DNA of 8,479 nt from CAJQPP01 sp041747075 (GCA_041747075.1 JBGTFW010000318.1:1-8479); one strand, 5' to 3'; positions 1-6,409 are shown, counted from the first letter of the stretch. The notes: generated from the letters alone by a model not told the origin. A program made the numbers and translations.

Positions 1-50
1 CGGGGTTTGGACTGAAGGGCTTCTCTTACCCTCTTCCAGCCCTTCCCCGT

Positions 51-161
51 GGAATCGGCGCAATCTGTGGACCCGAATTGGTGCCAGTCCGGCTACGTCC
101 AGTCCGGCTACATTCGACGGCTCGGCTCTCCTTGATCTGCGGAATCGGCGCAATCTGCGGA
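51..161. repeat. Pair of 21-bp direct repeats
   Basis: The 21 bases at 51-71 recur at 141-161 with one mismatch (CTGTGGA versus CTGCGGA), 90 bp apart. The second copy is preceded by a further ATCTGCGGA (about 134-142), so the unit looks built from an internally repeated ATCTGCGGA / ATCGGCGCA theme. Read on the minus strand it would encode a repetitive Ala-Asp-Cys/Ser pattern, which argues for a non-coding repeat rather than a gene. The function is unknown, and I infer it is a degenerate dispersed intergenic repeat. Confidence 0.6.
84..111 (-). repeat. Tandem GTAGCCGGACTGG repeat, two copies
   Basis: CCAGTCCGGCTAC occurs at 84-96 and again at 99-111, a 15-bp period. On the minus strand each copy starts GTAGCCGG, the same head as the hairpin repeats after valS and at the right edge of the window, but the palindromic second half is missing or decayed. 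It is best read as a degenerate relative of the GTAG-headed repeat family. The relationship rests on the short shared head only. Confidence 0.5.
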
Positions 162-274
162 CGACCTGCTCTCCCGATGCTCCGGGATAGTCCGCCCCCT
201 CGCCGGTTCATGACAAGGTTCCCCGTGGGAGCTTGCGGGCAAGGGACCTCGCTGCCGGCTTTGTGTCGGTGAAA

Positions 275-293
275 CCCGAGCGAACCAGGCTAC
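275..293 (-). repeat. GTAG-headed short hairpin, possible REP-like element
   Basis: On the minus strand GTAG (293-290) is followed directly by a small stem-loop, CCTGG - TTCGC - TCGGG (289-275). The five pairs include two G-T wobbles. This matches the architecture of the longer repeats elsewhere in the window (GTAG at the hairpin foot) but not their stem sequence, so it may be a different or decayed class of the same repeat type. The stem is short, and chance occurrence is possible. Confidence 0.35.
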
Positions 294-383
294 TAAAAAC
301 ACTCTCTATTGTTCGGGCGGAATTTTTGCAATCATCAGGGTCGCTGACTCGCCGCCAGAAAAAACGCCCTGCAAATTGAAAAC

Positions 384-3300
384 ATGACCAAAACCGCTCA
401 CGACATACCCAATCGATTCGATTTTAGCGCCGCCCAGCCCCGACTTTACCAGATGTGGGAAGAAGGGGGCTTTTTCCATGCCGAGCCGGACCGGCTCAAA
501 AAGCCCTTTTCGATCGTGATTCCGCCACCCAATGTCACCGGGGCGCTGCATCTCGGTCACGCGCTGAACAACACCCTGCAAGACATCCTTGTCCGGATGA
601 AGCGGATGCAGGGTTACGAAACGTTGTGGATGCCAGGGACCGACCACGCGGGGATCGCCACGCAGGCTCGCGTCGAACGACGGCTGAGGCAGGAAGAAAA
701 CAAGTCGCGGCACGACCTCGGCCGCGAGTTGCTGGTCGAGCGAATCTGGCAATGGAAAGAGCAGTACGAACGTCGAATCCTCGACCAGCTCAAACGACTC
801 GGCTGCAGTTGCGACTGGGAACGAACCCGCTTCACGCTCGATGAAATGTGTGCCCGGGCGGTCCGGCATACGTTCTTTGACCTCTTTCGCAACGATCGTA
901 TCTATCGCGGAAAGCGGCTCGTTAACTGGGACACGTTTCTCCAAACCGCGGTCAGCGACGACGAAGTCTTCAACGAAACGGTAACCGGGGGCTTTTGGCA
1001 CTTGCGCTATCCGGTCCTCAATCCGCGAAAGGGCGAGCCGGAATTTGTCATCGTCGCCACGACGCGCCCCGAAACGATGCTGGCCGACACTGCCGTCGCC
1101 GTGCATCCCGACCCGGCGGCAGCGCTTGACCGGGCGCGGCGCGAACTGGAGGAAAGCGTCGCCGGTGCGAATCAATCCGAACGCGCGGCGTTGCAAGCGA
1201 ATCTCGACGCGCTCAGCGAACGAACGCGATCACACTTGCCGATTTTGGAAAGACTGACCGCGATGGCGCGCGACGCCAGACGGTTGCGATTGCCATTGAT
1301 GGACCGCGAGATTCCGCTCATTGTCGACCCATGGGCCAAGCCGGAACTCGGCAGCGGCTGCGTCAAGATCACGCCGGCTCACGACCCGAATGACCACGAA
1401 GTCGGACTGCGCGCGGGACTGCCGATGATCAATATTCTCAATCCGGACGGTACGCTCAACGGCGACGCGGGCAACTACGAGGGCCTGACGATACGCGAAG
1501 CGCGAAAACGTGTTGTCGAGGACCTGGAAGCGCTGGGGCTTGTTGAAAAAATCGAGCAGCGCCAGATCGAGCTGCCTTTTTCGGACCGCAGCAAGACGCC
1601 AATCGAACCGCTTCTCGCCGACCAGTGGTTTGTGCGCATGGAACAATTGGCTCAATCGGCGATGGACGCGGTCACCGACGGACGAATCGCCATTTTTCCG
1701 AATCGGTACACGAGCGGATATCTCGACTGGCTGGGGGAAAAACGCGACTGGCCCGTCTCGCGGCAATTGTGGTGGGGACACCAGATTCCCGTCTGGTCAC
1801 GGGCCGTGCATTCAGAAAGCGAGCTGCGCGAATTATCCGCGGAGTTGAGCGACGGACTGAATATCAATGGCACGTCGGCCGCCTTTCAGGTCGAGCATTG
1901 CTCCGAAACGGACGACGCCCGACGACAACAGGCAGGATTGCCGCTGGCGACGGTTCATGTTTGCGTTGAGCAGGCCGGTGACCCGCTGGAAGGAATCCTT
2001 GAGAGGAGCGGATTCATTCGCGTCGACGACGTCCTCGACACGTGGTTCAGTTCGGCACTGTGGCCGCATTCCACAATGGGTTGGCCCGACAAGACCGCCG
2101 AGCTGGAATACTTCTACCCGACAAGCGTCCTCGTCACGAGCCGCGACATTATCACGCTTTGGGTCGCGAGGATGGTTCTCATGGGCCTGAATAATGTGGG
2201 CAAAATCCCCTTTCACGAGGTCTACATCCATCCCAAGATTCTCGACGGCGAGGGAGAAACGATGTCCAAGTCGAAGGGAAACGGCATCGACCCGCTTGAT
2301 GTCATCGACAAATTCGGGGCGGACGCACTGCGTTTCGGGATGGCACGACTGACAACCGAGACGCAGGACGTTCGCGTTCCGGTTCAGTTCGAGTGCCCGC
2401 ACTGCGAAGCGACGATCGACCAGACCCGGAAAAATCGCGAACTACCGCGGATTGAATGTCCCCGATGCGGTCAGCCCTTTGGAACGCAATGGGCTGAACA
2501 GCAGTCCGACGCGGACCTGGCGCGCGGGCTGGTTCTGAGTGAGCGTTTTGAAACGGCGCGGAACTTTGTCAACAAGTTATGGAATGCGTCGCGTTTCGCC
2601 ATTTTGCACCTCGACGACTATTCACCGGGATCGATCGATCCGGATGAACTCGCGATCGAGGACCAGTGGATGCTTAGCCGACTGGAAACGACAGCGGTTG
2701 CCGTGACGACCCTCCTGGACAAGTACCTGTTTTCCGAAGCGACCCGCGAACTTTATGATTTTGCATGGCGGGATTTTTGCGGCTTCTACGTCGAGATGCT
2801 CAAGGACCGGCTGGCCGACCCGGTGCGACGAACGCTCGCCCAGCGAATGCTCGCCCATTGTCTCGATCAATTGCTCCGGCTGCTTCACCCGGTTCTTCCG
2901 TTTGTCACCGAGGAAATCTGGCAGCGACTGGGCGACTTCGCGCCGCGGCGCGGGTTTCCGGAACCGATGGATGCGGCGGGCTGTCTCATCGTTGCGGCGT
3001 GGCCGCGAGCCGATGGCGAACCGCGCCACGATCCGGCGATCGAAGAACAGTTTCGTTTGTTCCAGAACGCACTGGGGGCCGTTCGGGAAATCCGCAGCCG
3101 CCAGAATGTTCCGCCACGCCAACAAATCCGCTTTGCGATCCGCACCGATTCGCAAACGGCGCGTTTGCTGGAGCCGCTTCTTGGTTACTTCCCGTCGATG
3201 GCGGGGGCCGAGTGTACCGGAGCCGGCGAGTCGATCCGCACCCCCGCGATGAACGCACCGGTCGTGCTTGCAGGCATGGAAATCATCGTTGACCTGGAAG

Positions 3301-3512
3301 GACTGATCGACGTTGCGGCCGAGCGGTCGCGGCTGGAAAAGGAACGCGACAAGCTCCTCGGTTCGGTTCGCGGCAAGAACTCGAAACTGTCGAACGACCG
3401 GTTTGTCGCCAACGCCCCCGCGGAGATCGTGGCCCGCGAGCGCGAAGCGCTCCAGTCACTTACGAGGCAACTTGCGTCCGTCGAATCGGCGCTTCAGGCA
3501 CTGCCTGAATAA
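384..3512 (+). CDS. valS: Valyl-tRNA synthetase
   Basis: This cytoplasmic class I aminoacyl-tRNA synthetase attaches valine to tRNA-Val and edits mischarged threonine. The 1042-residue product shows the Val-type signature PPPNVTGALHLGH with HIGH-like HLGH at 56-59. The CP1 editing domain follows, with ATTRPET (225-231) and ITPAHDPND (329-337). Next are SRQLWWGHQIPVW (459-471), DTWFSSALW (552-560), TMSKSKGNG (626-634, the KMSKS loop) and the anticodon-binding start NFVNKLWNASRF (727-738). A charged coiled-coil tRNA arm lies at about 970-1040. It is longer than E. coli ValRS (about 950 residues) because of insertions near 244-300, 473-546 and 668-718. The last carries two CxxC pairs. The first Lys of KMSKS is Thr. 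The ATG at 384 is the natural start because the conserved N-terminus begins soon after it. No SD is visible. The stop codon touches a repeat. It is convergent with the tad-like operon. Confidence 0.97.
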   Translation: MTKTAHDIPNRFDFSAAQPRLYQMWEEGGFFHAEPDRLKKPFSIVIPPPNVTGALHLGHALNNTLQDILVRMKRMQGYETLWMPGTDHAGIATQARVERRLRQEENKSRHDLGRELLVERIWQWKEQYERRILDQLKRLGCSCDWERTRFTLDEMCARAVRHTFFDLFRNDRIYRGKRLVNWDTFLQTAVSDDEVFNETVTGGFWHLRYPVLNPRKGEPEFVIVATTRPETMLADTAVAVHPDPAAALDRARRELEESVAGANQSERAALQANLDALSERTRSHLPILERLTAMARDARRLRLPLMDREIPLIVDPWAKPELGSGCVKITPAHDPNDHEVGLRAGLPMINILNPDGTLNGDAGNYEGLTIREARKRVVEDLEALGLVEKIEQRQIELPFSDRSKTPIEPLLADQWFVRMEQLAQSAMDAVTDGRIAIFPNRYTSGYLDWLGEKRDWPVSRQLWWGHQIPVWSRAVHSESELRELSAELSDGLNINGTSAAFQVEHCSETDDARRQQAGLPLATVHVCVEQAGDPLEGILERSGFIRVDDVLDTWFSSALWPHSTMGWPDKTAELEYFYPTSVLVTSRDIITLWVARMVLMGLNNVGKIPFHEVYIHPKILDGEGETMSKSKGNGIDPLDVIDKFGADALRFGMARLTTETQDVRVPVQFECPHCEATIDQTRKNRELPRIECPRCGQPFGTQWAEQQSDADLARGLVLSERFETARNFVNKLWNASRFAILHLDDYSPGSIDPDELAIEDQWMLSRLETTAVAVTTLLDKYLFSEATRELYDFAWRDFCGFYVEMLKDRLADPVRRTLAQRMLAHCLDQLLRLLHPVLPFVTEEIWQRLGDFAPRRGFPEPMDAAGCLIVAAWPRADGEPRHDPAIEEQFRLFQNALGAVREIRSRQNVPPRQQIRFAIRTDSQTARLLEPLLGYFPSMAGAECTGAGESIRTPAMNAPVVLAGMEIIVDLEGLIDVAAERSRLEKERDKLLGSVRGKNSKLSNDRFVANAPAEIVAREREALQSLTRQLASVESALQALPE

Positions 3513-3571
3513 CCGTAGCCGAGTCTCTCCGAGACTCGTCCGAACCGTAGCCGAGTCTCTCCGAGACTCGT
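3511..3571 (+). repeat. Two tandem GTAG-headed hairpin repeats after valS
   Basis: A 29-base block (AACC, GTAG, C, then a hairpin, then T) occurs at 3511-3539 and identically at 3543-3571, a 32-bp period. Each contains a perfect 8-bp stem CGAGTCTC / GAGACTCG with a TCC loop (3520-3538 and 3552-3570), preceded by GTAG (3515-3518 and 3547-3550). The first copy starts within the valS TAA stop. The same family recurs at 8393-8479. GTAG at the foot of a palindrome is the classical layout of REP elements mobilised by RAYT transposases, so I infer REP-like elements. They lie in the valS 3' UTR and might protect or end the transcript, though no T-tract follows them. Confidence 0.85.
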
Positions 3572-3583
3572 TCCCAAAACGTC

Positions 3584-3604
3584 ATCGTCTCCGACTCGGA
3601 CGAT
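3584..3604 (+). repeat. Possible degenerate third hairpin repeat
   Basis: ATCGTC at 3584-3589 pairs with GACGAT at 3599-3604, and the interior TCTCCGACTCGGAC resembles the core of the right-edge repeats (TCTCCGAGACTCGGAC) with two bases missing. It lacks the GTAG head. It may be a decayed third copy of the array after valS, or an unrelated small inverted repeat. Confidence 0.3.
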
Positions 3605-3606
3605 TC

Positions 3607-3644
3607 AAAAAAAAGGCCGCTACCGATGGCGTCGGCAGCGGCCT
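3607..3644 (-). terminator. Intrinsic terminator of the tad-like operon
   Basis: On the minus strand AGGCCGCT (3644-3637) pairs with AGCGGCCT (3621-3614). An inner CCGA/TCGG extension is separated by a single mismatch, and a run of eight T (3614-3607, the first also within the stem) follows. It lies about 85 bases past the stop of the VWA gene (3728). On the plus strand the hairpin is followed by GGGTCAGG, not T, so it should not terminate valS. Confidence 0.88.
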
Positions 3645-3727
3645 GGGTCAGGAATAAACCGGCTGTGGGTGTCGATGCGGAATATTCCCGAATGTCCGCA
3701 CGATCGCTGAGCCATCAACGACGTTGC

Positions 3728-5122
3728 CTACTCGGTAATGATCGTCGGCAGGCTATTGGCGATTTCCCGGAAGATCGCGACAAGTTGCTCGCCGGTGTCG
3801 GCGTGATAGTGCTTGCCGCCGCCGATCCGCGCGACTTCATCCATTTCCGCCCAGGCGTTCGCGGAAATGTTCGTGCTGAAGGTAACCGCGTGAATCACGA
3901 CGTTGTTTTGACCGACAATCTGTGCCGCCTTTTGACTGGGCGTCATCGAACCAACGGTTTGTTCCCCGTCGGACATGATAATAATCGTCTTGGCGGCGTA
4001 AAACCGGGCGTTCGGGTACGTCGCCTCGTCGAGGATGCTGTTGGCGCCAATCTGCATTCCGTCCTGAATGTTCGTACCATTTTTCGGCGCGATCCCGACG
4101 ACCTTGTCGACGATGTCCGGATAGTCGCTGGTGATTGACTCGACAAGCGAGGCGGAACTGTTGAAGGTCACCAGTGAGACGCGTTCTTCCTGATCCGTCC
4201 TTTCCAGAACATCGATGAATGCCTCGACGGCCTCCTCGAGCTGGTCCCATCGCGAATGACGCGGGGCGGCGGAGTTGGTATTGTAGGCCGGAGTGGACCC
4301 ACTGCCTTTTCGTGTCTCGTAATCGAAGCAGTACTCCCAGAGGTCCGGGTCGTACGACTGGTCATAGTAAAAGTAGTAGAAGTAGGCGTTATAATATTGC
4401 CTGGCGGAAGAGTCGTAATAGTAATAAGGATAGGAGCGCGCCCAGATATTACTTGTCAGGGCGGCGTCTCGTTGAGCATTATTGATCCGTTTTTCGTTGC
4501 GGAGCCGCCTGGTTTCCTTGTCGAGCATGGGAAAGTCCTTGTACTCCAGCATCGATCCGCTGCGATCGAGCACCAGCGCGATGTCCCGGTCGACCTGCGT
4601 AGAGGTCGTCGAGACGGCGGGGGAGAAGCGGTCAAACGGACCCCACCCGGCAAATACCATGCGAATCGTGCCGCCGAGAGAGTCTTCCGTTCGTTTGCCA
4701 AAGACGCGAACCGCATTGGCTCGCTCCGTCCGGTTGCGAACCGCTCCACGGTCCTTTTCGTCGAAGTCATAGCGGCCATATCCGTTTTCAGTCCGCGCTG
4801 CATGTCCAAAGACGACTTCAGCGGCCTCCTCGCGCGAATCGATCCGCAGCGGATTGGAGCCAATGTTGTTCATCGCGCCGGTCGTGATCGCATAGTCAAT
4901 CGCGGTGTCGACGTCCTGAAACTCGCTGAACGCGCGGCCGGCGGCGCGAGCCGCGGCATCGGTCGCGACGCGCAATTCCGTCCGGTTCAGTTCCATCCAC
5001 GCGAAATTGAGACACACCCCGCAGATTAGCAGCATCACGGGAAAGAGAAATGCCATCAGCGGCGCAACGGCTCCGGTGCGGGCGAATCGATGCGAACGGG
5101 TCAGGTGATTGCAGACGGTCAT
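3728..5122 (-). CDS. TadG-like pseudopilin protein with VWA domain
   Basis: This 464-residue protein is membrane-anchored, with its bulk predicted outside the cytoplasm. The N-terminus has a basic segment ending RFARTG, then a hydrophobic helix (about 18-42, AVAPLMAFLFPVMLL), the layout of Flp/Tad TadG proteins. A VWA domain spans about 178-455 with the metal-site motif DRSGS (D186, S188, S190), the MIDAS threonine in NGTN (T350) and MSDGE (D385). An insertion at 231-268 holds 15 tyrosines in 38 residues, which is very unusual. The ATG at 5122 is chosen. An in-frame TTG at 5161 would add 13 residues, but neither start has a clear SD. It is the last gene of the operon, 86 bp after the tadE-like gene, and is followed by a terminator. 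The likely role is in surface pilus assembly or adhesion. The partners are unknown. Confidence 0.85.
   Translation of the reverse strand: MTVCNHLTRSHRFARTGAVAPLMAFLFPVMLLICGVCLNFAWMELNRTELRVATDAAARAAGRAFSEFQDVDTAIDYAITTGAMNNIGSNPLRIDSREEAAEVVFGHAARTENGYGRYDFDEKDRGAVRNRTERANAVRVFGKRTEDSLGGTIRMVFAGWGPFDRFSPAVSTTSTQVDRDIALVLDRSGSMLEYKDFPMLDKETRRLRNEKRINNAQRDAALTSNIWARSYPYYYYDSSARQYYNAYFYYFYYDQSYDPDLWEYCFDYETRKGSGSTPAYNTNSAAPRHSRWDQLEEAVEAFIDVLERTDQEERVSLVTFNSSASLVESITSDYPDIVDKVVGIAPKNGTNIQDGMQIGANSILDEATYPNARFYAAKTIIIMSDGEQTVGSMTPSQKAAQIVGQNNVVIHAVTFSTNISANAWAEMDEVARIGGGKHYHADTGEQLVAIFREIANSLPTIITE
4319..4432 (-). other. Tyrosine-codon-rich insertion in the VWA domain
   Basis: This segment of the TadG-like gene encodes residues 231-268 (ATG numbering), including PYYYYD and YFYYFYYDQSY: 15 of 38 residues are Tyr, along with Phe, Asp and Gln/Asn. 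It lies between the DxSxS metal motif and the next recognisable VWA strand, where a plain VWA fold would have a short linker. Its DNA is AT-richer and more repetitive (TAC/TAT runs) than the flanks, consistent with expansion of a low-complexity tract. It does not break the frame. Confidence 0.85.
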
Positions 5123-5192
5123 GGCAAGGGTCTCGAATAAAAATGGTTTCCGGGATCGCAACGTCGACAGTTCATCAGGCCAGCCAACCTTT

Positions 5193-5208
5193 CTCCGTGA
5201 ACACGGAG
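5193..5208 (-). promoter_or_regulatory. Intercistronic hairpin abutting the tadE-like stop
   Basis: On the minus strand CTCCGTG - TT - CACGGAG starts at the first base after the TAG stop (5211-5209) of the tadE-like gene, giving a perfect 7-bp inverted repeat. It is followed by AAAGG rather than T, so it is not an intrinsic terminator. Possible roles are protecting the upstream tadE message from 3' exonucleases, attenuation before the VWA gene, or a binding site for a protein. The sequence alone cannot decide between them. Confidence 0.45.
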
Positions 5209-5727
5209 CTAGTACGATGTCCCGTCGTAAAATCCCGAATAGCTTTCAAAGGTCAGTGTCGTTGAGGATGTAATGGTCCGGTCGCCGAGAAACCGCCCGA
5301 GGACCAGGGCGTTACTGGCGAAGGGGATTGAAATGTTCACTTCGACGCGTGCGGTGTAGTCGTCGATTTCATTCTGAACCTGGTCCTGCGCGTTGTAGGG
5401 ATAGACGTTGACGGTGACACTGCGCGTTCCGAGGTACGTCAGGTACTTGTTGGCCTCGGCATGGGCTTCGGCGATTGTTGATCCCGGAACCATGACCGCC
5501 CGCGCCGCCTCGTAGCTGGCGATGTTCGCCTGTTCCTGAATCATGGTCGATCGCATGAATTCAAAGGCGATCCATATCAGCGCGAACAAGGCGGGGGCGA
5601 CGACGGCAAATTCCAGGGCCGCGGCGCCGCGCCGCCGCAACGACGGGGTTGGCCCGCTTCGATTGCGATTTTCAGATACCGAAACCCGATCGGACCCGCT
5701 CCACCGGAGAGTTTTACAACGAATCAT
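5209..5727 (-). CDS. TadE-like pseudopilin-like protein (second)
   Basis: This 172-residue protein has a 34-residue basic leader ending RRRG, followed by AAALEFAVVAPALFALIWIAFEF (35-57). This is the TadE pattern: a Gly before the cut, Glu at +5 (E39) and a hydrophobic helix. A prepilin peptidase would be expected to cut after G34. The remainder (about 60-172) is a small exported domain with the family's NIASYEAARAVMVPG segment and an alternating beta-like C-terminus. The ATG overlaps the TAA of the upstream gene by one base (TAATG), and a G-rich SD-like run (GAGGGGG) sits 7 bases upstream. It is the middle gene of the operon. It is likely a minor pseudopilin of a Tad-type surface pilus. The exact role is inferred from family resemblance. 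Confidence 0.88.
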   Translation of the reverse strand: MIRCKTLRWSGSDRVSVSENRNRSGPTPSLRRRGAAALEFAVVAPALFALIWIAFEFMRSTMIQEQANIASYEAARAVMVPGSTIAEAHAEANKYLTYLGTRSVTVNVYPYNAQDQVQNEIDDYTARVEVNISIPFASNALVLGRFLGDRTITSSTTLTFESYSGFYDGTSY

Positions 5728-6167
5728 TACTCCACCCCCTCGAGCGTGTATTCCTTGCGCATGACGATCGTCGCGGAAAGTTCCGCGGGAGTCACAAACT
5801 GCATCCAGCGAAAGGGGACCACCGTGTTTCCGGCCGTCGGCGCGCTAACGGTAATGGTGATCGGTTCAAGCATGTTGGCGGCGTTGGCGGCGGGCGTGAT
5901 CCTGATTTTTTGTCTGACGGGAGCGCCAGCCGTGGAAATCCCGCGTTCCGTATAGACTTGTTCGATTCGCTCGATAACGTCCTCGTCGTCCGCCTTGCGG
6001 GTCACAGCGATCCGTGCGCCTTCAAATGCCGCAATGGTCAGCGATTCCTTCAGGTAGATCGCCGTGCTCAATTCAATCGTCGCGCCCACGAGAAGCAACA
6101 CAAGCGGAAACGTCAAGGCCGCTTCGACTGCCGCGCCGCCGGTTCGCGTGGATTGCTTTCGTTTCAT
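5727..6167 (-). CDS. TadE-like pseudopilin-like protein (first)
   Basis: This 146-residue protein has a short basic leader MKRKQSTRTG, then GAAVEAALTFPLVLLLVGATIEL (11-33). Cleavage after G10 would put Glu at +5 (E15), the hallmark of type IVb/TadE-class pseudopilins. The helix is followed by TIAAFEGARIAVTR, the same conserved post-helix element as in the next gene, and by a small exported domain with no cysteine. It is shorter and clearly divergent from its neighbour, suggesting an old duplication or two distinct minor pseudopilins. It is the first gene of the operon and its stop overlaps the next start. No SD precedes this ATG. The upstream spacer is 6168-6346. Confidence 0.88.
   Translation of the reverse strand: MKRKQSTRTGGAAVEAALTFPLVLLLVGATIELSTAIYLKESLTIAAFEGARIAVTRKADDEDVIERIEQVYTERGISTAGAPVRQKIRITPAANAANMLEPITITVSAPTAGNTVVPFRWMQFVTPAELSATIVMRKEYTLEGVE
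5735..5741 (-). promoter_or_regulatory. SD-like run inside the upstream gene
   Basis: On the minus strand GAGGGGG (5741-5735), within the last codons of the first tadE-like gene, lies 7 bases before the ATG at 5727. Together with the TAATG overlap this suggests translational coupling of the two tadE-like genes. Confidence 0.45.
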
Positions 6168-6346
6168 GGTCGAGGTTCGCCGGCTGACTGCACAATCGAT
6201 GACTGGTTCGGCAAAGGGAACTTGCCTTATTTAATTCCTGGACCGGAAACGCTCCGGAGTCAAAGAAATTCGACCCGGAATCGCGGGAAATGACGAAATA
6301 GGGCCGTTGCCAGGACGCAACAATGAAGCAAGGCCGCGACCATCGC

Positions 6347-6377
6347 AAAAAAAACCCGCCCCATTGGAGAGGGCGGG
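6347..6377 (-). terminator. Intrinsic terminator of the DUF1598-like gene
   Basis: On the minus strand CCCGCCC (6377-6371), a 9-base loop and GGGCGGG (6361-6355) are followed directly by eight T (6354-6347). It lies 32 bases past the TAA at 6410 and separates this gene from the downstream tad-like operon. Confidence 0.9.
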
Positions 6378-6409
6378 GTGAAGTCCGTGTGCCGTCGGTA
6401 ATGACTCGA

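Larger units (their letters stand above)
1..383. other. Non-coding, repeat-rich region upstream of valS
   Basis: No credible gene is seen in this stretch. The short open frames on both strands are rich in Arg, Pro and Ser, overlap one another and look like translated repeats. The region contains a 21-bp direct repeat (51-71 and 141-161), a 15-bp-period tandem repeat (84-111) and a minus-strand GTAG-headed hairpin (275-293), each listed separately. Positions about 300-383 form the AT-richer leader of valS. I could not identify a convincing -35/-10 pair or an SD sequence there. An inverted repeat AAGGGCT/AGCCCTT (15-21 and 38-44), flanked by CGGGG/CCCCG, could fold but has no T-tract, so it is not called a terminator. 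Confidence 0.6.

Noticed and set aside
15..44. Inverted repeat AAGGGCT/AGCCCTT as a terminator
   Set aside because: The loop is 16 bases long and no T-tract follows on either strand.
26..302. Small overlapping open frames on both strands near the left edge
   Set aside because: They are made of the direct repeats and GTAGCC elements. The repetitive peptide patterns and lack of start signals argue against genes.
306..1196. Long 296-codon open frame antisense to valS
   Set aside because: It lies entirely opposite conserved valS coding sequence and its leader. The composition is what a high-GC antisense frame gives, with no recognisable motif or start signal.
3614..3644. Bidirectional terminator serving valS as well
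   Set aside because: On the plus strand the stem is followed by GGGTCAGG with no T-run. The T-run exists only on the minus strand.
4256..5029. 257-codon plus-strand open frame opposite the VWA gene, and similar frames at 3626-4138 and 5649-6293
   Set aside because: These are shadows of the minus-strand tad-like genes, whose motifs, order and terminator are convincing.
5123..5161. Upstream TTG start for the VWA TadG-like gene
   Set aside because: It adds 13 residues before an already complete basic leader and hydrophobic helix, has no SD, and uses a rare start codon. The ATG at 5122 is preferred, though not proven.
6168..6346. Promoter for the tadE-like operon
   Set aside because: TTGACT on the minus strand (6264-6259) is a good -35 box, but no acceptable -10 hexamer lies 16-18 bases downstream. 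The nearest AT-rich hexamer is about 24 bases away, so I do not call a promoter in this 179-base spacer.
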